Position numbers and translations under genes: made by a program. A stretch of 64,000 bases of DNA, taken from assembly GCA_049515555.1 (NCBI GenBank), contig JBEKTY010000014.1, positions 15,841-79,840 of the forward strand, in the 5' to 3' direction. The stretch comes from JBEKTY01 sp049515555. GTDB taxonomy: Bacteria > Planctomycetota > Planctomycetia > Pirellulales > Thermoguttaceae. Of the stretch, positions 56,409-64,000 are shown piece by piece; the stretch's first letter is position 1, and every line of letters starts with the position of its first letter. The notes under the pieces are model-generated. The model saw only the letters and a list, made by a program, of their open reading frames with translations. It ran no database searches and was not told the origin of the DNA.

Positions 56409-57440
56409 CTACTCGGCCAGGTGGTATTGCAGCCAGCAGTCGACGGCTGACAGGATCACCTCGATGGCCAGCAGCACGACGATGAGCAGTTCCAGCATGA
56501 TTCCGCGTTTGAAGTGCGTGTAATCGGCGGAGCGCTGGCCGGCCATTTCGTAGATGTACTCGAAGACCTCGATTTTCCCGTCGAGAGTTTCCAGGCGGTC
56601 TTCCACCGCGGCGGCCGCGCGGAGGGCGTCGCCGAGTTGCCGAGCGCGCGGGTCGAGCGTGGCGGCCGGCTCGTACAAGTGCGGCTCGATCCGCACGTGG
56701 CGGATGCGGCGGCGGAAGACGTCGGTCATCCGCCGGCCTAGTTCCTTGCGCTGCCACTGGGTCAGGGCGGCGGCGTCGTGGGCCACGCTCAGGTCTTGGT
56801 CGGCCCCCGGCCAGGCGGCGGCGATCTCGTCTTCCAGCCGTCGGAGCTGGCCCTCGTAGAAGGCGAACTCGGCCAGGGCCGGCAGTAGTGCCTCGATCCG
56901 TTGTGGCGGGGCCTGGAGCACGGCCCGGCCGGGCCGCCACAGAACCAGCGTGTCGTCAACCTTGGCCGAGAGGATCGCACCCCGCTCGGCCGGCGGCATT
57001 GCCTCCGGCGACGAGTGGAGGTCATCGTCCGGCGGCACCGCCTCCAGCGACGAGCGGAGGTCCTCGTCCGGCACCGCCTCCAGCCACGAGCGGAGGTCCT
57101 GGCGGCCGCGGCCATCGGCCTGGGCCTCGCGGGGCACGGCCAACACCTCCAACAAGTCGTAGCGGGCGGCGACCAGCGCAGGAGGCACGGCCGCCACGAC
57201 CGTCGAACCACACACGGCCTGGCACGGCGACGGGTCGTTGAACGCAAGCAGCACGGTCTGCCCCGCTCCGCCCGCCAACCGCTCGGCGGGGACTTCTTTC
57301 TTGCCCGGTTCACCCGCCAACCGCTCGGTGGTGACTTCTTTCTTGCCCGGCTCGCCTGCCGGATACCCGGTGGGGACTTCCAAGAACTCGATGCGGAACA
57401 GCGTCGCCCCGAGGCCGGCGCCGGGTTCGATGTTGCTCAT
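56409..57440 (-). CDS. C-terminally membrane-anchored protein, RMD1/DUF155-like at low certainty
   Basis: The 343-residue protein has an N-terminal variable part with short repeats ('GEPGKKEV..ERLAG' three times; 'SLEAVP' type units), a helical middle ('LLPALAEFAFYEGQLRRLEDEI') and a C-terminal helix-anchor ('YIYEMAGQRSADYTHFKRGIMLELLIVVLLAIEVILSAVDCWL'). The end resembles RMD1/YagE (DUF155) proteins, which are inner-membrane proteins. The stop and start overlap between this gene and the dehydrogenase-like gene by 4 bp shows an operon. Confidence 0.6.
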   Translation of the reverse strand: MSNIEPGAGLGATLFRIEFLEVPTGYPAGEPGKKEVTTERLAGEPGKKEVPAERLAGGAGQTVLLAFNDPSPCQAVCGSTVVAAVPPALVAARYDLLEVLAVPREAQADGRGRQDLRSWLEAVPDEDLRSSLEAVPPDDDLHSSPEAMPPAERGAILSAKVDDTLVLWRPGRAVLQAPPQRIEALLPALAEFAFYEGQLRRLEDEIAAAWPGADQDLSVAHDAAALTQWQRKELGRRMTDVFRRRIRHVRIEPHLYEPAATLDPRARQLGDALRAAAAVEDRLETLDGKIEVFEYIYEMAGQRSADYTHFKRGIMLELLIVVLLAIEVILSAVDCWLQYHLAE

Positions 57441-58663
57441 GGTACGGCACGCCGGCTGTGGGTCAGCCGGAGCGAGTCACCCTCCAATTGATATGGCTGG
57501 ACCACGGCGAAGCGGCGGAAGGCCTCCAGCCAGCCGGGCAGCTCGTGGGTGAGGTGCACGCCGGGGGCAACCTTGCCCTCCATCTGGAGCACGGCCGAGG
57601 CCACAACCCCCGCGGCCACGAGGATGCAGGTCGCGTTCGTGTCCAGCGGAACGTCGGCCGTGTTCGCCAGGTCGCAATAGGCGCCCACCCAGCTATCGTC
57701 GTCGATATAGTGGCAGGCCACGCCCACGCGGTCGCGGCCGGCCAGCGGCCGCCGATCGTCTTGCAGCAGCAGGTGCGGCCGCCAGCCGTAGCCCGCCTGG
57801 CGGATGAGCTTCATGTTCTCGGGATGGAAGCCGTAGACGAACTTGGCCGCCGTGTCGTGGCGCCAGCCCATGTAGATGCACTCTTCGTGGCCGATCAGCA
57901 TGGCGTCGGTGCGGGGCGGGATTCCCAGGTGCGCGCCGGGCACGCCGCAGGTCTCGAAACTCTGCGGACGCCAGCTCAGGGCGTCCTCGTGGATGACCAC
58001 CGTGCCCTCTTCCACGACCTCGAAGGTCCAGTCTTCGGTCATTTCGTCGCCGGCCTCGCCCTGGCTCCAAGTGGTCGAAGGGCCCGCCAGCACGCCGTCG
58101 CAGGGCAGCGTGTCGTCGTATTCCCAGTACACGATGGCGTCTGGCTGGTCGTAGGCGGCGATGATCTCCTCGGCCATGGCGTTGACCGCGCCGGGGTTCA
58201 TTCCCGAGGCCACCACGTGCCCGCACCGCGCGGCAGCCGGCCGGTCGGACAGGAAGTTGAAGGCCGCAATGTGGATGTCGTCCTTGTAATCGACCATCGT
58301 CGAGTTGACCAGGGGCACGCCCCGCTCGTCGCAGATGCGGATCGATTGCCGCTTATCGAGCGTGGGGGTCAGGTCGATGACCAGATCGAACGCCTCGCCG
58401 GCCAGCCTCTTGCGAAGGTCGCCGAGCGTGTACTTCTTCTTCGTCCAGTCTGCCAGGGTCCCGGCCAGCCGGCGGTCGTGATAATCCGGGTGTGGCGGGC
58501 GGCGGGGGTCCACCACGCAGGCGGTCCACCCCAGCTCCTTGATCAGGTGCAGCGTGGCGATTCCCACCGGTCCGCCGCCGCCCAACAACAGGCACCGCGT
58601 GGGCCGGCGGCGGGGCCGGCCGTTGGGGCCGCGACGGTTCCGCGGCGAAGTTTCGTGGATCAT
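57437..58663 (-). CDS. Saccharopine dehydrogenase/homospermidine synthase-like protein
   Basis: The start is taken at the ATG at 58663; the frame extends 18 codons upstream. The 408-residue protein has an N-terminal Rossmann motif ('CLLLGGGGPVGIATLHLIKELGWTACVVDPR') and 'FDLVIDLTPTLDKRQSIRICDERGVPLVNSTM', then 'VVASGMNPGAVNAMAEEIIAAYDQPDAIVYWEYDDTLPCDGVLAGPSTTWSQGEAG', which resembles homospermidine synthase-type saccharopine dehydrogenases. Polyamine or amino-acid metabolism is likely; the exact substrate is not clear. The upstream part is Arg/Pro-rich. Confidence 0.78.
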   Translation of the reverse strand: MIHETSPRNRRGPNGRPRRRPTRCLLLGGGGPVGIATLHLIKELGWTACVVDPRRPPHPDYHDRRLAGTLADWTKKKYTLGDLRKRLAGEAFDLVIDLTPTLDKRQSIRICDERGVPLVNSTMVDYKDDIHIAAFNFLSDRPAAARCGHVVASGMNPGAVNAMAEEIIAAYDQPDAIVYWEYDDTLPCDGVLAGPSTTWSQGEAGDEMTEDWTFEVVEEGTVVIHEDALSWRPQSFETCGVPGAHLGIPPRTDAMLIGHEECIYMGWRHDTAAKFVYGFHPENMKLIRQAGYGWRPHLLLQDDRRPLAGRDRVGVACHYIDDDSWVGAYCDLANTADVPLDTNATCILVAAGVVASAVLQMEGKVAPGVHLTHELPGWLEAFRRFAVVQPYQLEGDSLRLTHSRRAVP

Positions 58664-58903
58664 GGGCGTGTCGTGGGGGGGCCGACGGTTCGGCGGGCCG
58701 CCATGCCGGTCGGGCATCCAATGGGTTATGCTCGGTACGGTTTGAAATCACGCAAACCGCAGCAGTTGGGAGAAGTTCCCCTCATTCCTTGCCGATGGCA
58801 ATACAAACCTTCCAAAGTACCAGCAGTTGGCAGCCGCGCCAAGGAGGGGCCCGGCGGGCCGAGTGATTCCGGCCACCGGCCGTAGCGGCGACGGCGCGCC
58901 AAC

Positions 58904-59653
58904 TCAGCTCTGCGGCGTGAACTTGTGCAGGTCGTCCAGGCCCAGTTCTTTCTCGACGGCCGCAATCTGGGCCAGGAGTTTCTCCAAGCCGGACGGGCCG
59001 AGCAGCTCTTCCTGCTTGGTCTCCAGGGCCTCGCTGATCTCGTCGATCTTCTTCTCGGCGAGGCAGTCGTAGAGCACCTGGAAAACTTGGGTGGCTTCGC
59101 GGGCCATGTGGGGCCGGCGCAGGCGGATGAAGGCCCGGCAGGCCGCGGCCAGGTCGCGGCCGGCGGCCGGCGGGCCCGCCGTGGCGGCCAGAATCTTGTC
59201 CGTCACCATCCGGCCGGCCGTGTGCTGGGCCCTGAGCGTCGTCAACAGCGGCCCCAGTTCGGCGCGACCGGAAAGCGAAGGAAAAATCTGTTGCTCCTCG
59301 AATTTCTGGTGGTAGTCTTCCGCGAATTTCCGCACCACCAAGGCCGACTGGCGGAGCAGGCCGATCACGGCGCGGTCCACCTGGGCCGCCAGCCGGTCGG
59401 CGATCTCGGCGTAGATAAGGAGCAGCCGTTCCTCGACCGCATGGTCGAGCATGAGCGTTTCGGGCGGGGAATTGGGTTCTTCGTCCTGCTGTTTCTTGGC
59501 CTGGGGTACCCCGGCGGGCGCAGCCGGGGCCTCCTCCGGCGTTCGACGGAACAGATGCGGGGGAGCGGCCAACAGGCTGGCGGCGACCCCGCCCACGCCC
59601 CCAAGGCCCAGGGCCGCGGTGGCAAGCAGTAACTCGCGTCGTCGTGACGGCAT
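58904..59653 (-). CDS. Exported hemerythrin-like protein
   Basis: The start is the ATG at 59653. The 249-residue protein opens with a Tat-like signal (MPSRRRELLLATAALGLGGV). The hemerythrin iron-ligand pattern follows: His in 'TLMLDHAVEERLLL', HxxxE in 'DYHQKFEEQQIFPSL', His in 'LRAQHTAGRM' and HxxxE in 'RRPHMAREATQVFQVL'. Hemerythrin domains bind oxygen, nitric oxide or iron. Export by Tat, as a folded metalloprotein, would fit. Confidence 0.85.
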   Translation of the reverse strand: MPSRRRELLLATAALGLGGVGGVAASLLAAPPHLFRRTPEEAPAAPAGVPQAKKQQDEEPNSPPETLMLDHAVEERLLLIYAEIADRLAAQVDRAVIGLLRQSALVVRKFAEDYHQKFEEQQIFPSLSGRAELGPLLTTLRAQHTAGRMVTDKILAATAGPPAAGRDLAAACRAFIRLRRPHMAREATQVFQVLYDCLAEKKIDEISEALETKQEELLGPSGLEKLLAQIAAVEKELGLDDLHKFTPQS

Positions 59654-59675
59654 TTGCACCCTCGCTGGGCCGAAA

Positions 59676-59753
59676 GGGGACAGGCACATTTTCGGCCTCC
59701 ACGCGCCCGCCGAGTAACGCGCCGCAACGGGCCGAAAAATGAGCCAGTCCCCC
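59676..59753. repeat. GGGGACAGGCACATTTTCGG palindrome
   Basis: The left arm runs GGGGACAGGCACATTTTCGG and the right arm CGAAAAATGAGCCAGTCCCC, with imperfect pairing. It resembles 8178-8250 and 20434-20478 and lies upstream of the hemerythrin gene. Confidence 0.7.
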
Positions 59754-59832
59754 GTGGCCTGTGAACGGTTACGTCCAGGAACGTCGATTGTACCCCAAGA
59801 CCGCCTCCGCGACAAAGCCCCGGGCGTGCCAA

Positions 59833-59992
59833 ATGACCAATGTCCAATGTCCAATGACCAATGCCAAATGTCCAATGTCCAATGACCAACGACTAATGAC
59901 CAACGTCCGAATGTCCCCTCACCCTCACCCCTCACCCCTCGCCCCTCACCCCTCGCCCCTCACCCCTCACCCCTCACCCCTCGCCCCTCCCC
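59833..59992. repeat. Heptamer arrays AATGTCC and CCCCTCA/ACCCCTC
   Basis: From about 59833 to 59915 AATGTCC, AATGACC, AATGCCA and GACTAAT words repeat every 7 bp. From about 59916 to 59992 ACCCCTC/GCCCCTC repeats follow with the same period. The array ends 37 bp before the GH88-like start. Confidence 0.9.
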
Positions 59993-60028
59993 AATCCCTG
60001 CGGTATACTCAGGCCGTCAGGGAGAAAA

Positions 60029-61468
60029 ATGATGCGAATCGAAGGCGAACTGCGGCCGGCGGACCTGGCCGACCGCCTGGAGCGGATGTGGCGGCTCTCG
60101 GCCGAGAAGATCTTGTCCATTGAAGAGACCTGCTCGGCGGAGCAGTCCGCGCCGGCGGTAACGGTGGCCGGGCGATACACCGCCCGAGCGTGGACCTCCT
60201 GGACGCAGGGCTTCCAGTTCGGCTCGGCGATTCTGCAATTCGACGCCACGGGCGATGCGCGGTTCCTGGCCATCGGCCGCGAGAACACGCGGCGGCGGAT
60301 GGCGCCCCACGTCTCGCACGTGGGGGTCCACGACCACGGCTTCAACAACATCAGCACCTACGGCAACCTCCGCCGGTTGATGCTCGAGGGCCGAGTGCCG
60401 CACGATCCGCGGGAGTTGGAGTTCTATGAGCTGGCGCTGTGCGTCAGCGGGGCGGTGCAGGCCAGCCGGTGGAGCACCACCGCCGACGGCGACGGCTATA
60501 TCTATTCGTTCAACGGGCCGCACTCGCTGTTCTGCGACACGATCCGCTCGTTGCGGGTACTGGCCGTGGCGCATCAATTGGGCCACGTCCTGATGGGCGA
60601 GAACGACAAGCGGATCAGTTTGTTGGGGCGGTTGATCCAGCATGCCCGCAGCACGGCCCGCTACAACGTCTTCTACGGCGAAGGACGCGATATTTACGAT
60701 GTCTGCGGGCGGGTGGCCCACGAGAGCATTTTCAACCGCACCGACGGTCGCTACCGCGCGCCCAGTTCCCAGCAGGGCTATTCGCCCTTCAGCACGTGGA
60801 CCCGCGGCTTGGCGTGGATCATGCTCGGCTATGCCGAGGAGTTGGAATACATGGAAACCCGACCGACCGACGAGTTGGACGCCTGGGGGGGCCGGCAGGC
60901 GGTCGAGTCGATGATGCTCCGCGCCGCGACGGCCGCCTGCGAGTTCTACCTCCGTGAGACACCCCAGGACGGGATCCCCTACTGGGACACCGGCGCCCCG
61001 GGCCTGGCCCGGTTGGGCGACTACCTGAACCGCCCCGCCGATCCGCTGAATCCGCACGAGCCGGTCGACAGCTCGGCCGCGGCGATCGCCGCCCAGGGCC
61101 TGCTGCGGCTGGGGCGCTACCTGGCGCGGCGGGGCGATGCGGCTGCCGGTCGCCGCTTTGGCCAGGCCGGCCTGACCCTGCTCAGAACGCTCCTGGACGA
61201 GCCATACCTCGGCACCGACCCCCATCACCAGGGAATATTGCTGCACGCCATTTATCATCGCCCGCGTGGTTGGGACAATACCCCACCTGGTGCCACGGTC
61301 CCCTGCGGCGAGTCGTGCATGTGGGGCGATTACCACTTGCGGGAGGTCGCCTTGCTGGTCCAGCGGATGGCCGGAACTCCCCCGCCGGACAGCACCAATT
61401 CCGCTCAGCGGGAGCCGGAGCAGCCCCCCAGGAGGCCATATCTGACGTTTTTCGGGCCGGAAACCTAG
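60029..61468 (+). CDS. GH88-like unsaturated glucuronyl hydrolase
   Basis: The 479-residue protein has the alpha6/alpha6-barrel pattern of GH88: 'VHDHGFNNISTYG' (Asp102 in HDxGF), 'HSLFCDTIRSLRVL' (Asp170), 'GIPYWDTGAP', 'EPVDSSAAAIAAQGLLRLGRYL', 'GTDPHHQGILLHAIYHRPRGWD' and 'ESCMWGDYHLREVALLV'. GH88 removes unsaturated uronic acids left by polysaccharide lyases, in line with planctomycete use of algal or animal polysaccharides. No signal peptide is present. No lyase gene is nearby. Confidence 0.85.
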   Translation: MMRIEGELRPADLADRLERMWRLSAEKILSIEETCSAEQSAPAVTVAGRYTARAWTSWTQGFQFGSAILQFDATGDARFLAIGRENTRRRMAPHVSHVGVHDHGFNNISTYGNLRRLMLEGRVPHDPRELEFYELALCVSGAVQASRWSTTADGDGYIYSFNGPHSLFCDTIRSLRVLAVAHQLGHVLMGENDKRISLLGRLIQHARSTARYNVFYGEGRDIYDVCGRVAHESIFNRTDGRYRAPSSQQGYSPFSTWTRGLAWIMLGYAEELEYMETRPTDELDAWGGRQAVESMMLRAATAACEFYLRETPQDGIPYWDTGAPGLARLGDYLNRPADPLNPHEPVDSSAAAIAAQGLLRLGRYLARRGDAAAGRRFGQAGLTLLRTLLDEPYLGTDPHHQGILLHAIYHRPRGWDNTPPGATVPCGESCMWGDYHLREVALLVQRMAGTPPPDSTNSAQREPEQPPRRPYLTFFGPET

Positions 61469-61492
61469 TGCTCTGTCAGCCTTCGATTGATG

Positions 61493-61556
61493 GGGTGGCA
61501 CGCCCTGAAAGGGCGTGGTGAGCCGCCCAGCCACGCCCTTTCAGGGCGCGCCACCC
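61493..61556. repeat. GGGTGGCACGCCCTGAAAGG palindrome
   Basis: A 64-bp inverted repeat with perfect outer arms GGGTGGCACGCCCTG and inner CCTTTCAGGGC. Same family as 5528-5606 and 48316-48394. It lies after the GH88-like gene. Confidence 0.8.
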
Positions 61557-61776
61557 GGCAATCAAACCACTGTTGGCAGGGCACAAGTCGGTGGGTATGC
61601 CCTGACGGGCCCGCGTGGGCGAGCCCGGGCGGCGGAAAATTTTGTCAAATCCTGGCTGGTTACGCTCGTAAGCCATGATATAATGACCCTGGCCTCCTGG
61701 CCCTTGACGAAACCTACCTGGACCTTCCCGCCTTCCAATAATTCGTGCGCTTGGGGCAACAGGAGTCGCGATCCGT

Positions 61777-63063
61777 ATGGCGACGTACACGATCCGCAAG
61801 GTATCGCACGAGGGGATCGGCTACTCGGTGGTCGAGCTCAACGACGTGCGGCACGTGATTGCGGCCGCGGTTCCGCGGGGCGGCACTACGCTCCGCGAGC
61901 AGGTCGGCGATGCGTTGCGCACGATCGAGGCCGTCATCCAGGAGGAGGGCACGCGGGGCTCGATCGTTCATCAGGCAGTGTTTCTGGCCGACCTGGGCGG
62001 GATGGAAGAATGCCGCCGGATCATCCGCGCCTTTTACGGCCGGCGACTGCCCGCCACGAGCTACATTCCGCAGCCGCCCTGCGACGGGAAACTGGTGGCC
62101 ATCGAGGCCCTCGGCGTGGGGCAGGGCGGCGACGACGTCGAGATCCAGCGGGCCGGCGAACAGTTGGTCATCGCCCGGCACAACGGCATCGCGTGGGTGC
62201 ACTGCGCCCAGGTGGTCCCCCAGGCCGAGATTGACGGCGTGTATCATGGCGCGACGACCGCCTTCCAGCGGCTGGCCGGGCTGCTGGCCCAGTCCGGCAT
62301 CCGCTTCGACCAGGTGATCCGCACCTGGCTGTATCTGGGCGGGATCGTGGACGACGAGGGGCCCACCCAACGCTACAAGGAGCTCAACCGCGCACGGACC
62401 GACTTCTTCCAGGACATCGCGTTTCTCGATGGCCGCCGGCCGCCGGGACCCCAGGGGCCGGCTTATCCGGCCAGCACGGGCATCGGCACCGAGGGCCGTG
62501 GCATTATGATGAGTGCCATCGCCCTGGTCACCGAGCGCAGCGACATCCTGGCCGTGCCGTTGGAGAATCCGCGACAGGTGGCGGCCTTCGACTACGGTGC
62601 CCAATACAGTCCGGCCAGTCCCAAGTTTTCCCGGGCGATGGCCCTTTCCTGCGGCACGTACGCCACGATTTTCGTCTCCGGCACGGCCAGCATCACGCAC
62701 TCGGAGACCCGGCACGTGGGCGACCCGGCGGCCCAGACCCACGAAACGCTGGACAACATCGCCGCCTTGATCTCCGAGGAGAACCTGGCCGCCCACGGCC
62801 TGCCGGGGCTGGGGACCTCGCTCGAGGGCCTGGGCCTGGTCCGCGTCTACGTCAAGCGGCGGGAGGATTACGGCGTGATTCGGGCCGCCTGCCAGCGGCG
62901 GCTGGGCGAGCTGCCCACCATCTACGCGGTGGCCGACGTCTGCCGGCCGGAGCTGCTGGTCGAGATCGAGGGCATGGCCTTCTCGCAAAAGACCTCCAAC
63001 CCGCCGCCCGCCACGCCGCACAGCCACCCTCGCCACCTCGGCTCGCCCACGGTAACCGGCTGA
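61777..63063 (+). CDS. Chorismatase/RidA-like two-domain protein
   Basis: The 428-residue protein starts at 61777 with AGGAG upstream. It has two RidA-type halves. The first ('ALRTIEAVIQEEGTRGSIVHQAVFLADLGGMEECRRIIRAFYGRRLPATSYIPQPPCDGKLVAIEAL') is the standard RidA core. The second ('SCGTYATIFVSGTASITHSETRHVGDPAAQTHETLDNIAALISEENL' and 'VRVYVKRREDYGVIRAACQRRL') resembles the FkbO/Hyg5 chorismatase C-terminal half, with 'YPASTGIG' and 'GAQYSPASPKFSRAMALS'. Chorismatases cut chorismate to pyruvate and dihydroxycyclohexadiene- or benzoate-type acids. No secondary-metabolite cluster is adjacent, so the true substrate is open. Confidence 0.75.
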   Translation: MATYTIRKVSHEGIGYSVVELNDVRHVIAAAVPRGGTTLREQVGDALRTIEAVIQEEGTRGSIVHQAVFLADLGGMEECRRIIRAFYGRRLPATSYIPQPPCDGKLVAIEALGVGQGGDDVEIQRAGEQLVIARHNGIAWVHCAQVVPQAEIDGVYHGATTAFQRLAGLLAQSGIRFDQVIRTWLYLGGIVDDEGPTQRYKELNRARTDFFQDIAFLDGRRPPGPQGPAYPASTGIGTEGRGIMMSAIALVTERSDILAVPLENPRQVAAFDYGAQYSPASPKFSRAMALSCGTYATIFVSGTASITHSETRHVGDPAAQTHETLDNIAALISEENLAAHGLPGLGTSLEGLGLVRVYVKRREDYGVIRAACQRRLGELPTIYAVADVCRPELLVEIEGMAFSQKTSNPPPATPHSHPRHLGSPTVTG

Positions 63064-64000
63064 CACGCCATCCCCCGGTCGCCTCGCCCAAAGGGGCGAG
63101 GGTTGCTGTCCGGTCCCCTCTCCCTCCGGGAGAGGGCCAGGGTGAGGGCGATCGGCGCAAGGACCGTTGTCTTGCGTGCGTGTTTTTTCCATGCCCTCCC
63201 GCCCCCGCCAGTGCGACCTCCGTGAGTCCTTCCCTTTAACTCCTTCCCATCAACACTGGGGTTGCTCTTTTATTTTTTCTTTTTCTGCGTGCCTGGTCCG
63301 CGTTTGTCGAACGCCTCGGGGGTGTGTTCGAAAGTTACGGTGTTCGACAAGTCCGTAACCTGTTGGCTGGCTTGTGTCAGCGATCCTGCCGGAAATCGCA
63401 AATCAATACGTCTTGTGAGGTACGTGTTCGACGGGGCCTGCCTTCGCCTGAAAATCGCCAACGATCTCTATACAGCCCGGCCTCCGGCGGGCTTTAGTTT
63501 TCAGTTTCCAGTGTTCGCTGTTCACCTTCCGGCTCATGTTGAAAACTGAAACCTGAACACCGAAAACTCCCGTCTGCCCTCACCACGCGCCACCCGCCCC
63601 TCAACCCCTTATCCTCTTAACCGCTAGTGTACAGTAGTATATACCATACCTGCCGGCCCGATTTCAAGCCCAAAATCGCGACGCCGCGGGCTCGATCCGT
63701 ACTCCGAAGTGAACGCCCCGTAATGGCACGAGATTAAGCGAACCAGATGGTTAGAAACAGCTTCTGCGTTTCCAGCCGTTCAGTACCCACGCCGAAGGCG
63801 TGTAACTCCGCAGCCCAGGGTCGCGCCTAGCGCACCCTGGGATCGTAAGCAACAGATCGTTCGCACCCTGTAGGGGTGCCAAAAATTGTCGCACCCCTGT
63901 TCTAAGCTTGTCAACAGGTGTTTTCTAGGGGATGCCTATTCCATAGGTAAAGACGTTGAGCGTGTGGCTTCGGCCGCGCGCGGCCGAAGCCACACGCTCA
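63064..64000. other. 937-bp gene-poor end of window with several repeats
   Basis: A REP-like unit lies at about 63115-63149. A T-rich run occurs near 63262-63295. A heptamer-type array (TTTTCAG, then TGAAAAC, ACTGAAA) stands at about 63490-63570. A palindromic GTAACTCCGCAGCCCAGGGT region with GCACCCTG words follows at about 63800-63900. Frames here are short and show no domain. Confidence 0.55.
63957..64000. repeat. Perfect 44-bp palindrome
   Basis: TGAGCGTGTGGCTTCGGCCG plus CG is followed directly by its exact complement up to the last base of the window. There is no loop spacer, so it can form a cruciform or terminator hairpin. Whether it belongs to a mobile element end cannot be told because the window ends here. 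Confidence 0.9.

Noticed and set aside
63262..63549. 95-codon open frame in the end region
   Set aside because: Low-complexity start (Phe run), no ribosome site and it runs into a heptamer array.

Overview
The window reads as chromosomal DNA of a Planctomycetota bacterium, most likely a Pirellulales-type lineage. Supporting signs are very high GC, PQQ-like beta-propeller and ThuA-like proteins, Tat-exported sugar-isomerase-like proteins, a DUF2231/di-haem cytochrome c peroxidase fusion, a secreted protein with the planctomycete LEPR-XLL-type N-terminus, ECF sigma/anti-sigma signalling, and LptE- and BamD-like lipoproteins of a Gram-negative envelope. No tRNA, rRNA, CRISPR array, prophage or intact insertion sequence was recognised. 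The lineage is inferred from gene content and recall, not from a search.

Layout. 0-9.5 kb: PQQ-like proteins (one split by an in-frame stop), the peroxidase fusion, a DUF4160/DUF2442 pair, two Tat-exported proteins, a receiver/HATPase regulator and AlgH. 9.7-12.3 kb: a pair of membrane proteins and an exported STN/secretin-like protein. 12.3-17.3 kb: a decayed defence island with an OLD-type ATPase/TOPRIM nuclease, a KTSC protein, an MNT/HEPN toxin-antitoxin pair, a broken AlbA_2 gene, and three separate 5' stubs of a DUF1156 gene, each overlapping the stop codon of a different upstream gene. 17.7-30 kb: a sugar isomerase-like protein, a PDZ protein, an ECF sigma/anti-sigma pair, a DUF4139 protein, RecO, BamD-like and LptE lipoproteins, FolP and ProA. 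30.3-36.2 kb: a lone FliM, then a nifJ pyruvate:ferredoxin oxidoreductase overlapping a dihydroorotate dehydrogenase-like gene.

37.9-46.8 kb holds a type II fatty-acid-synthase-like cluster: a FabF-like ketosynthase, an acyl carrier protein, a CrtI-like FAD desaturase/isomerase, a FabZ-like dehydratase, a FabI-like reductase and a convergent OleA-like KAS III. It is interrupted at 41.3-44.1 kb by toxin-antitoxin genes and an HNH-repeat endonuclease gene lying against a truncated mazF. Together the enzymes could build and desaturate or condense an unusual acyl chain. This is the best candidate for an undescribed biosynthetic system here.

47-63 kb: a class I amidotransferase-like protein lacking its cysteine, an RNase H-like protein overlapping glgB, a GNAT enzyme, a mazF with an unusual partner, two complementary M16 peptidase-like subunits, a homospermidine/saccharopine dehydrogenase-like protein, an exported hemerythrin, a GH88-like hydrolase and a chorismatase/RidA-like protein.

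Genes are separated by many repeats: palindromes of several families, 35-bp REP-like units, and about a dozen tandem arrays of different sequence that share a 7-bp period and often end just before a start codon.
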